Positions 56,061 through 64,000 of a stretch of DNA of 64,000 nucleotides are shown in pieces. This DNA is from Kalaharituber pfeilii (lineage: Eukaryota > Ascomycota > Pezizomycetes > Pezizales > Pezizaceae). Position 1 is the first letter of the stretch; each line of letters opens with the position of its first letter. Position numbers and translations under genes: made by a program. The stretch lies in the NCBI GenBank assembly GCA_015179045.1, contig WHUZ01000145.1, positions 1-64,000 of the forward strand, given 5' to 3'. Below the pieces are notes generated by a model. The model was not told the origin of the DNA, did not search any database, and saw only the letters and a program-made list of their open reading frames with translations.

Positions 56061-57551
56061 CAGATTTCTCCTTCCCTAAGTCCGCTCGCAGGAAGCACTT
56101 GATTCTCTCCCCGCGGCATCCCAGCCCCTTTTTTAAAATTTGGACGACGTTGTCAGATACGTGTATGGATATCGCCGGGTTCCCATTCCTTGCCGGAATC
56201 ATGTGTGTGCTGATCCTTCGCACGTTCCTGTATGAGATCTCGCCGGCGTTCTCTATTCTCAAGTCCCTGTCTATTCTTCCGGTCCCTTCGTTTGGTCCTA
56301 TGTCAAACGTCACCAACTCCACCAGCCTGCTGTCCCAGTCCACTCTCGCTCCAGGATTGAACCTCTTGACGGCTTTGGTTAGATGTTCCAAGTCCCTCGG
56401 CCCTTGCCGGTGTGTGGTGTCTGCCATCAGGAGTATGCGTTCCTCCGGGAATTCCATGTCTAGTATGACCCTGCGAATCTGGTATGGGGCCAACTTGCCC
56501 ATTGCCTGGTTTAGTCTGATCCTGGTCTATTCCATCTCTTGATTCCCCCCTTTTGGGTGTGCCCACTTTCCCTTCCAGTTGTCGTCGTTGTGGATTCTAG
56601 CTTGCCATAGCCGTTCCCTGGGGATTATGTAGTCTTCCTTGCTCTCCACTTTCTTCATTCCGACGTTAATTGTCTCGCTTGTTCTCTTACTGGCTGCCAC
56701 CTCCGCATACGTTTTCGGCCCCTTCTCCCCTTTATCTCCTTCATCATTGTTGTTTCCCTTTGGTGCCTCAGCCCCCTTGTCGTCTCCTTTCTTTGGTGAA
56801 ACGTTGATCCTCTTTTCTGGTTGGGTTCCCTTCGTGACCTTTTTCCCCCCCTTTTCTTCTCTCTGGGGCCCTTTGGGGGTTTGGGTTTGTCTCGTCGACT
56901 CCTCCTCCTTCTCCCTTTCCTCCTTCTCCCTTTCCTCCTTCTCCCTTTCCTCCTTCTCCCTTTCCTCCTTCTCCCTTTCCTCCTTCTCCCTTTCCAACTT
57001 TGCCTGATAGGCGTGCTGGCTGTGTTCTAGTTTCGTGTGGGAATATTCGGTCCCTTCCATCTTTTGGGGAAATTGCGGGTTCTCTTCCTCTGTTGGTGTG
57101 ACTAAATCTATGATTTCGTCAGCCTCCAGCGGGGGTGGTGGCATCTTGGCTGTGTATGCGTGCATGCTGTCGCCTAGGGTCGTGTGTGAGTACTCCGTCC
57201 CTTCCATCCTCTGTGGGGGTTCCACCGCCTGGCTTCCTGTGTCGTTCTGCCAGTGTCTTCTTTCTCTGTTTTTATCTGTGTGCGTGTTTCCTTCGGATTC
57301 GCATGCTTGCTGTCCTGTAGTCGCGTATGGGAGTATTCGGTCCCTTCCATTCTCTGTGGGGGTTCCTCTATCGTGGCTCCTGACTCCGTCCCTGTCTCGG
57401 AAGGTGTCCATTCTTCTCTCCCCGGGGTGTTGGCCCTCACTTTTCTGCGAATTTCGTCCAGCGCAAATCCGTAGTTCCTTGTGGTCTGCGGGATAGTATC
57501 CACCCAGCTTTGTCCTCCCAGATCCTCCCTTTTAAACATGCTTGCCATCAT
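56061..57551 (-). pseudogene. LINE ORF1 region with repeated motif and one in-frame stop
   Basis: Frames 57551-57174, 57411-56527 and 56502-55864; the last two are in the same frame, separated by TAG at 56527. Four copies of a ~35-residue repeat share RMEGTEYSHT, two intact, one frameshifted. An REKEE tract (15 bp unit, 56890-56995) follows, then KTYAEVAASKRTSETINVG, a common LINE ORF1 motif before the folded domain. VDWDSRLVELVTFDIG and ILKKGLGCRGERIKCFLRAD resemble the RRM-to-knuckle region of fungal ORF1, but a CCHC knuckle is not obvious. Confidence 0.6.
56885..57000. repeat. 15-bp tandem repeat (REKEE)
   Basis: Seven units of TCTCCCTTTCCTCCT in the LINE ORF1 region. Confidence 0.9.
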
Positions 57552-57830
57552 CTTTTCGAGTTTATTTTCTCGATCATTGTCTCCATTTCTGGTAGCAGGA
57601 TACCTCTTTCCCTCGCCGCCGCGTTAATGATTGTCAACATGAGTTGTTCTCTCATGATCTGGAGACTGGCGCGCATTGCTGTCTCCGTCTCCGCTTGAGC
57701 CTCTCCTATTCTTTGCTCCAACCTATCTCTTTCTTCTCTGAATCCGTCCAGGGTCTGTTGTCTGTGAGGTTCTCTGGCTAGTTGTCTAACCTCATCCGGT
57801 TGAGGGGTATCCCGGTTCTGGGGGCTCGCT
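57546..57830 (-). pseudogene. ORF1 coiled-coil segment
   Basis: A frame without ATG reads RREPHRQQTL-like sequence, then GFREERDRLEQRIGEAQAET, ETAMRASLQIMREQLM and ends NSKR with TGA overlapping ATGATGGCAAGC of the next frame. It links the upstream ORF (57830-58657) to the LINE ORF1 by two frame changes. Confidence 0.5.
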
Positions 57831-58657
57831 TATCGTTTCGTTCCCCTTGGTGAAATCCTCCAGTGTGGGTCTGTTCTGAACGTGGGTTCCGTCGCTATCC
57901 TGGGTGTCGCGTGCCTGACTGGCCGGTTTGGCGGGGTGCTCGTTTGAGCCTTCACCGTTCTGGGTGCTGCGGTTACTGTCCTGATTGAACTGTCGCTGTA
58001 TGTGTCGTCCTCCCCCGGGGTGCAGATGACATATTCCCCGTCATCGTGCGTGTTGTTTACCTGGTACTGTGCCACTGTGATCGAATCCTCTATCTGGTCT
58101 TCCGGGGGAAAAGGGTCCATTGCCTCGCTTTTCTCAATAAAGTCGATAATGTCCTGTGTTGCTACTGTTCCGTCCTGAATTTCTTCAATCGTGATGACCC
58201 TGTTCGGTCCCTCGGTAGCCTTTACCAGTCTTTCCCCTTCCCTTTCGTCCCTCTTCTTCGTGAATTCGATTGCCTCCTGGAATTTGTGGAGCGTCCACTG
58301 TTGATCTTCCTGAATGAAGGTGATGTTGTCGCGTGACCTCCAGTTCCTAACCAGTAATTCACTACCTTCCGAAGACATCCACCTTCCACTCTCTTCCGTT
58401 AATCTAGCCTGTTCAAAGAGTTGATCATGCTCGACATCAGAGCGCTTAATTTTTTTGTCTTGATTAGCCATTAAGTCTTGAAAGGAAACCGCAGTTGAGG
58501 CAATCGGAAGCTTATTAAACGAATTCACCAAGCTCCGGATATGCTTATGGAAGACTTCAGCATACTCCCCGGGTTTCCTAATGGGCATTGTTGCCTCACC
58601 CTCAGCATTGACCTCTCGAACTCTCTCAAATCTCCTTTTTCCTTCCGCGTCCGACAT
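57830..58657 (-). CDS. ORF with duplicated N-terminus (paralogue of 50732-51100)
   Basis: 275 residues. Residues 1-103 match the ORF at 50732. From VRNWRSRDNITFIQEDQQWT on, it is unique: Glu/Lys helices, ITIEEIQDGTVATQDIIDFI, then a Thr/Pro-rich tail. It may be the true N-terminus of the LINE ORF1, or a host-type gene into which the LINE was placed. I do not recognise the fold. Start chosen because the paralogue shares the same ATG and upstream sequence. Confidence 0.55.
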   Translation of the reverse strand: MSDAEGKRRFERVREVNAEGEATMPIRKPGEYAEVFHKHIRSLVNSFNKLPIASTAVSFQDLMANQDKKIKRSDVEHDQLFEQARLTEESGRWMSSEGSELLVRNWRSRDNITFIQEDQQWTLHKFQEAIEFTKKRDEREGERLVKATEGPNRVITIEEIQDGTVATQDIIDFIEKSEAMDPFPPEDQIEDSITVAQYQVNNTHDDGEYVICTPGEDDTYSDSSIRTVTAAPRTVKAQTSTPPNRPVRHATPRIATEPTFRTDPHWRISPRGTKR

Positions 58658-59249
58658 CTTCCACCAAAATTATTAGGCGTTACGCACAAATAATTAAGGT
58701 GCTAACTTTGTAAAAATTCAGGCACTACGCACAGAATGTTTTACACAGTGAATAGTCTAGCAAAAAGTGAAAGGAGAAGTGAAAAAGCAACAAGCCAGCG
58801 ACAATGTGAAGGTATTAGGCTGGCAAGTCGGCTGGAGAGTCCAGTAGGTGAGTTAGGCGTGAATACACCTCAGGAATTCAGCACGCGTAAAATCAGCGCG
58901 AGTTCTGCGGCGTATGAGTTCTTCTGCGGCGTATGAGTTCGGCGGCGTGTGAGTTAGGCGGCGCGTGAGTTGAGCGTGTGAACTCAGTGCGTGTCAATTC
59001 AGTGCGTGACGAGCAAAGAGTTCTGTAAAAAAGTTTGAGTGAGATGCTCTTGCTGCGGGGGGGAGACTTTGAGGGGGGTATCGTGGGGCGTACCTGAGGA
59101 GCTGCCGAGAGCTAGGAGGGGGAGGCAGTTGTTGCGAAGGGGGGATGCTGTGAAGGAGAGATGCTGCGTGTTTGCGTGTTTGCGTGTTTGCGTGTTTGCA
59201 AGGTGTGTTTCGAAGGAGTAAGGAGATGAGAGAGGAGAAAGCGAAGCCT
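58658..59249. repeat. Duplicated upstream region (copy 2)
   Basis: Collinear with 51101-51722. Contains four TGCGTGTTTGCG units near 59165-59200. No separate gene. Confidence 0.75.
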
Positions 59250-59590
59250 GAGCCGGCAAACTCTAGGACAGGAATGACTCAGTTCACGTATGACCCAGCT
59301 TCCGGATAACCTACTTCTGAAGTATTTTAACATGCATATACTCCCATGAGGGTATTTGCGACGTGCTTTACATGTGCAAGCCCATTGCACATACACGATA
59401 GGCCTGCTTCTGACATGCCTTATCAGCTCAGTAAGGCTGTTATGTAAAAAGGTTGCCACTCCACAGGGGCAGTTGACGTCCACCTACTTTCTAGGAGAGG
59501 GTGGCGCCTGCGCACATTCACTATCATAGCAAGTGAGGGCTCAGCAAAAATGAAGTATATTTGCATGATATGTCAGGTAATGCACAATAG
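59250..59590. other. Unassigned sequence
   Basis: No gene with recognisable features and no clear repeat. Confidence 0.45.
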
Positions 59591-60115
59591 CACCTTCAAA
59601 GCAAAACCCTAGTAACTTAACATGTACTGTACGGAGCTAATACAAAATTATCAATCCATGCTAAATGAAAAAGCTCATATAAAATAAGTGAACGCTATAG
59701 ACATATATAGAAACAAAATCAAAAAAGGATAAACAAAACCCAGTAACTTAACATGTACAGAGCTAATACAAAATTATCAATCCATGCTAAATAAAAAAGC
59801 TCGTACGTAGAAACAAAATCAAAAAAGGAATAGGAATAAAAAAAAAAAAAAGGATAAAAAAAACCCCAGTAACTTAACATGTACAGAGCTAATACAAAAT
59901 TATCAATCTATACTAAATGAAAAGGCTTGTATGTAGAAACAAAATCAAAAAAGGAATAGGAATAAAAAAAAAAAAAAAGGATAAACAAAACCCTAGTAAC
60001 TTAACATGTACGGAGCTAATACAAAATTATCAATCCATGCTAAATGAAAAAGCTCGTATGTAGAAACAAAATCAAAAAACGAATAGGAATAAAAAAAAAA
60101 AAAAAAGGTATGACT
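59591..60115. repeat. ~120-bp tandem repeat with internal poly-A, 4 units
   Basis: Units carry CCCTAGTAACTTAACATGTA, CGGAGCTAATACAAAATTAT, CAATCCATGCTAAATGAAAA, AGCTCGTATGTAGAAACAAA, ATCAAAAAAGGAATAGGAAT and a run of 13-16 A. The first unit is shorter and lacks the A run. It lies just 3' of the degraded gene below. Confidence 0.92.
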
Positions 60116-62573
60116 ATTTTTCATGCCTGTACTCTTCTATTTGCGTTTTTCTGCCCTTTTTTTCTCACTTGGGCCTCCTACTCAGTTCTAAGGCGAGGTA
60201 GCATCGCATAGTAGTCAGATGTACATTCTAGCAAAACTTTATCAATCAAATCCTGCCGATCCTACATTATGTCCATGACTACCGATTTGAGGTCCTGGTT
60301 TTGAATTAACCTGCTATATTAAGTGAACCTAGCTTCTAAGGCTGTCCTGTTGGCCATTATACACTCATCGAGATGAGGATAAAGTCGTCGATTACTCTTT
60401 TCATGCTTTCTCCTCACGATTTCAAGATGAAGGAGGAAGATTGTTTGGACCTTCTATTGTTCCGATATCGTACTGTTGAATTTTGTGATATCGCAATTTT
60501 GAATCAATTTTGGCTGAATATATTACATTAACTTAATGAAAAGAATGGCTGCCTAACGGTATTTAACTTTTCTGGTTTTTGCGTGCCATACTAAGATTGT
60601 TTCCTTTTTTGCCTCCACAGTTGGTAATGGTATTAACTTTCCAAAAATTAGGATTTGTAGGATCGCGAGTTGAACAACAGGATCCTGATAGTTAAACTCC
60701 TCCTTTACTTGCTTCACATGGCTGGCAAAAGTAAGATAATGGTCACCGCTGTCCGCTTTCGAGAGAAATTCCTAATGAAGAATATCTAATCCAAGAGTGA
60801 TGAATTCCAGCAACTCAGTAAAAGGAAATGAGATTCCTAATGAATGCACTATTGGACTTTCTAGAATATCATCACTGCTGTCCTCATTTTCTTCAATATC
60901 AAATTTTTCCATTGGAAATCCTGTTTCATCAACTCTGTGCCATGCTCTGAAGTTGAGTATCTTTGGCTTCGTCACTACCGTTGGTTGAACAAATTCACAA
61001 ATAAGATGCGCTGAAATTCTATTATTGTCATGAGTTCCAGGAATATATTTGACTCCATTTCGCTGAAGCCCATTATCAATTGCTTTAATAATGATATCGG
61101 AAGTGACCTTATTGCGAATTGATCAACTACAATTATCCAGGACAGCCTTTATCATTAAAGGCCAGCTAGCTCCTTCATGCCAATATCTCAGTGATACTAA
61201 GGCAGGGCCAGTATAAATATCCGAATATATCTTGCTTGCCTACACTTTGCCAAATATCTATGTTGGGTTTCCACTTTTTGGACATATACATCCATTAACC
61301 TCTACTCCACAAAGTTTCTTCAATACTTCATGATAGGGACTTGATAACTCATTAGTAAAGATTATTCTAGAACTTTGAATTTTATCCACTTACCTTCCAA
61401 ATGGTTTACCTGCTTCTTCGAAGTCATAAATTAATAGCTCCACCTCTTTACAATACTCAGTAAATTCAATTATTTCTGTTGGAGGTAACCATCCAGCTTC
61501 TCTTTCTTTGCATCTAAATTCTGCAACCTGCTCACTTTTTACACGCTTTAGCTGCGTTGCAACCCATGTTTGCATTTCAGGAATCATAAAGTCTTCAATG
61601 ATATGCATAACTGCATCCTGAACTCCTTTAATAGTTTGCAAGTTTGTATACTCAGTCAACATAATAAGAGCTGTAAAAGATGTCGCTCGTGCGACCTGTG
61701 AACTATAGTGATGTTCCAAGGCTGCCGCTTGATTCAAAAATGGAAGCTCGGTATGTGTGTTGATCAGCCATCTAGCTGCAACAATATCCAGTTCAAGGTC
61801 CAGTATTGGTAGATTGATGTATGGAAATCCTCTCATCCAGAGTCCATCTGTCATTCCTAAATAGTCCCAAAGCCTCTTAATAATGACTCTACGATCTCCG
61901 GTCCATAGTAATACTGCTAATCGTTCAAGAAGGGCAACAATTTCTCCTCCTACAATACCAATAGAGCCTTACTTCGATTTAACCTTATAGCGATCCATAA
62001 GGTTTTCCAGTATTTGTCCGAATGTAATTAGACACCAGGGAAAACTGCAGAGTGGAATACCAGAAGCTTGCTGTAAATAGTGCCCCTCCTTCTTGTCGTG
62101 CCAAAAAACTAAAAGTGGCTTTATAATCTCCTACAAATATATTCCATGTGCATTTGGCATTTTGTAAGTTAGTTATATTTATATTCATTACCACTTCCAA
62201 TCCGTATTCAAGCTTATCCCTATCTATTGCATCATGTGTAGCCTTACAGGCCTGAATGATTGGTTGATGGGGGTTGAACTCTCCGAGTTCATCCTTTGTA
62301 GTAACCAATGACCATAAAGTTTGCCATTATTTTCTTGCATGTCTAGTTATTCCTTTAGGATAGAATGTTAAGGCTCCAGTATATGCGCCCTTCCTTAAAG
62401 CGAAAGACTGATTATCATGTCGAATAGTCTACTTGATTTGACTATATGCTTGAAAATGAGTAGCATTCACGATATTCACAGAGGTTCTGTTATCAGCCAT
62501 TAAGTCTGAATTAATGATCTGAAACTTTTCTTTCAGTACATCCGGACAAACTAAAGACTGAAAGTTCCCAACT

Positions 62574-62629
62574 CTAAATAAAATTATTATTAAATATTTA
62601 TAACTAGAATACCTAGTAGAGTGACTTAC
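62574..62629 (-). other. Intron (56 nt)
   Basis: GTAAGTCACT at the donor, TTTTATTTAG at the acceptor; the flanking frames join as ..YP/K VGNFQSLV. Confidence 0.7.
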
Positions 62630-62939
62630 TTAGGATACTAGCCAAGAGGGAAAAAAGTAACCTTTCTTTGATCTATTGAATTTGAATAGAGTTTACAAAT
62701 AGTACTTTGATTAACAAGTAATGCGACATATCGGTAATTACCATCACAATCAGCGACCCTGTAGTTGACATTATTGGCAATGGCGTATAAGAATGTTTTG
62801 GCATTTGATAGCTCATAAAGGTTTGATAGCTCATCTGCTAAATAGTATACTATTCCTCTTTCTCTACATCAGCATAAAGTAATATCTTGTCTATAATCAA
62901 AGACATGAAAGTGTGGTTGAACTAGGTCGAAGTATGATC

Positions 62940-63000
62940 CTAATTAAGTTTTAGCATTAAATATTAGCTGCTTGCTAATATATAAGAATTTAAGTCTTAC
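62940..63000 (-). other. Intron (61 nt)
   Basis: GTAAGACTTA donor, GCTAAAACTTAATTAG branch/acceptor; joins DSGTP and RSYFDLVQPHF in frame. Confidence 0.75.
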
Positions 63001-63774
63001 TTGGTGTACCACTATCAAGGTCAACTTCAAAAAACGCTTCCCATTTAGCTATCAATAATTCTTGCATCTTTGCCTAATGATATGCATCCAATGTAACTGC
63101 TGAGCTACTGTTCATTGGAGAAGTTTGTCGTAAGCCTTTGCCTACCAGTACTGGATGTTGAAAGCATTCTTTAATAAGTTCCCAGATTTGAAGCGCAATG
63201 TCTTTGTCTACATTACTATATTCCTGCCCTTCCTCAACTTCATCTTTTGATAAAACCTAAGTACCTAAACGACGAGGATGTAAAACAATGTAGGTCTTGA
63301 TGTGATCTTCTTTTCCCAAACAATAGATTCTTCCTTTCAAAGAGAATTGTAGGTTATAGGCATGCTTAGATTTATATAGTGTTGCCCACTTGCCTGGATC
63401 CAGAATCACGGTGCTAAAGAGTCCAGTTAAATCAGGATTACTGAGTGTGCAATAGAACTTCCTAACTAATACTATATAATCTAAATGTAAACTTCGAATT
63501 GGTTTGGAAGCAGTACCATCCTCGTCGACAAACAGTTCTACTAGAGTTCCAGAATCCTTTACCCAGTTGACACCAGTTTTATTGCTCAAAAGGCTAATAA
63601 AGTATTCTTGTAGATCAGTTTTATTGTGCATTGAATCTATCTTCTGCTGTAACTCCTTCAATTCTAGAACTTGGTGAGTATCAGATATATCAAGATTTAA
63701 CATAGTACCATAATAATCACATGATCTTTCATCTCTGTGATCCGAATTTTGTAATAGTACATGCTACAAATCTT

Positions 63775-63874
63775 CTATATTTAGTTAATTTAAGTTAGAA
63801 TACTTCAGAGAGTAGTATAAAGGCGTCCTATAATGAATCTTCAGAATCAAAACAAATTAGAGTAGAGTCTTTAC
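63775..63874 (-). other. Intron (100 nt)
   Basis: GTAAAGACTC donor, TTAACTAAATATAG branch/acceptor; joins LEKAFG and EDL in the frame that continues to MLNLDISDTH. Confidence 0.7.
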
Positions 63875-64000
63875 CTCCGAATGCTTTTTCTAAACATGTA
63901 TCAATGGCTTCACCACTTCTAATAGATATATTTCTACAGTGGCTGCAATTTGAATCTCTGTGGGACTAAGAGTGGCTAATTGTGCTGTTAAGGAGATAAT

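Larger units (their letters stand above)
52709..58340 (-). mobile_element. Long decayed LINE with tail A (I/Tad-like)
   Basis: On the minus strand: ORF1 region (about 58340-56070), partial endonuclease, RT, RNase H, C-terminal zinc motif, then ACATCGCCATGGCCCTCAGG, GCGGCATGCGATAAATG and an A-rich tail. It carries the only reverse transcriptase of the LINE type in the window. Several frameshifts and an in-frame stop make it inactive. The 5' boundary near 58345 is set by where similarity to 50796 ends, and no target duplication was found. Same tail as the ORF1-only copies. Confidence 0.8.
60121..64000 (-). pseudogene. Large intron-containing gene, ~20 nonsense codons, family unknown
   Basis: On the minus strand one reading frame can be followed from the window edge to TGA at 60121-60123, over about 1200 codons. 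Three introns are in phase: 63775-63874, 62940-63000 and 62574-62629. It is interrupted by roughly 20 in-frame stops (about 13 TAG, 5 TAA, 2 TGA; e.g. 63257, 61390, 60772) but only one frameshift, near 62000. Preserved stretches include CSHCRNISIRSGEAIDTC, TWNIFVGDYKATFSFLARQE, FLNQAAALEHHYSSQVARAT, GPALVSLRYWHEGASWPLMI and a charged C-terminus (EAQVRKKGQKNANRR). Most stops sit where CAG or CAA (Gln) would fit, as expected from CpA to TpA change (RIP). The gene continues beyond 64000. Confidence 0.7.

Noticed and set aside
56639..57030. Plus-strand FSLSSFSLSSF repeat ORF as a secreted protein
   Set aside because: Antisense of the REKEE tract in LINE ORF1.
1..64000. tRNA, rRNA or riboswitch genes
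   Set aside because: I found no cloverleaf-like or rRNA-like segment by reading; a tRNAscan/Rfam run would be needed to exclude small ones.

Overview
The window looks like transposon-packed, repeat-rich DNA of a filamentous fungus, most likely an ascomycete. The signs are fungal-type Ty3/gypsy elements (one with a chromodomain), Tad/I-like LINE fragments with RNase H, short 50-100 nt introns, pogo- and hAT-type MITEs, and one gene with heavy C-to-T-type nonsense mutation (RIP-like). A TE-rich Pezizomycete (truffle-like) would fit, but nothing in the sequence fixes the species. I see no convincing intact host housekeeping gene, rRNA, tRNA or CRISPR array.

Layout. 0-23 kb is a mosaic of minisatellites and dispersed repeats (called R1, R3, R4, R5 here) interrupted by solo LTRs (1116-1852, 4869-5574, 14254-14468, 16306-16480), LINE fragments, hAT-type MITEs and a long inverted repeat at 8.4-12.1 kb. 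23.8-31.5 kb is a complete chromodomain Ty3/gypsy element (Gypsy-1, target duplication AACCT); its integrase is broken by a 66 bp LINE tail and its 3' LTR is split by a 1.4 kb ORF1-only LINE derivative. 31.6-33.1 kb holds more repeats with nested insertions. 33.2-42.2 kb is a second, apparently young Ty3/gypsy element (Gypsy-2) with LTRs identical by eye, gag, pro and pol in successive frames, a textbook G GGA AAC slippery site between pro and pol, and an extra third ORF. 42.2-46 kb is repeats plus another solo LTR. 46.3-51.1 kb carries two 2-oxoglutarate/Fe(II) dioxygenase-like genes, one resembling the fungal TET/JBP DNA-modifying type. 51.9-58.7 kb has a pogo-type MITE and a long decayed LINE on the minus strand. 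60.1-64 kb is an intron-containing minus-strand gene of unknown family, open at the window edge, with about 20 in-frame stop codons but only one frameshift.

How it fits together. Two LINE 3' tails recur. Tail A ends with GCCATAGCCC...GGGCGGCA...GATATAAAA (10 insertions); tail B is CCCTGCCATGGCGAACAGCT...GGGGTCACGTGA plus poly-A (7 insertions). Each tail caps both ORF1-only elements that lack reverse transcriptase and ultra-short insertions with only about 25-50 bp of element sequence, many with perfect 11-15 bp target duplications. Because the host repeats are themselves duplicated, several insertions can be compared with an uninterrupted 'empty' copy inside this same window, which makes boundaries and nesting order unusually clear.
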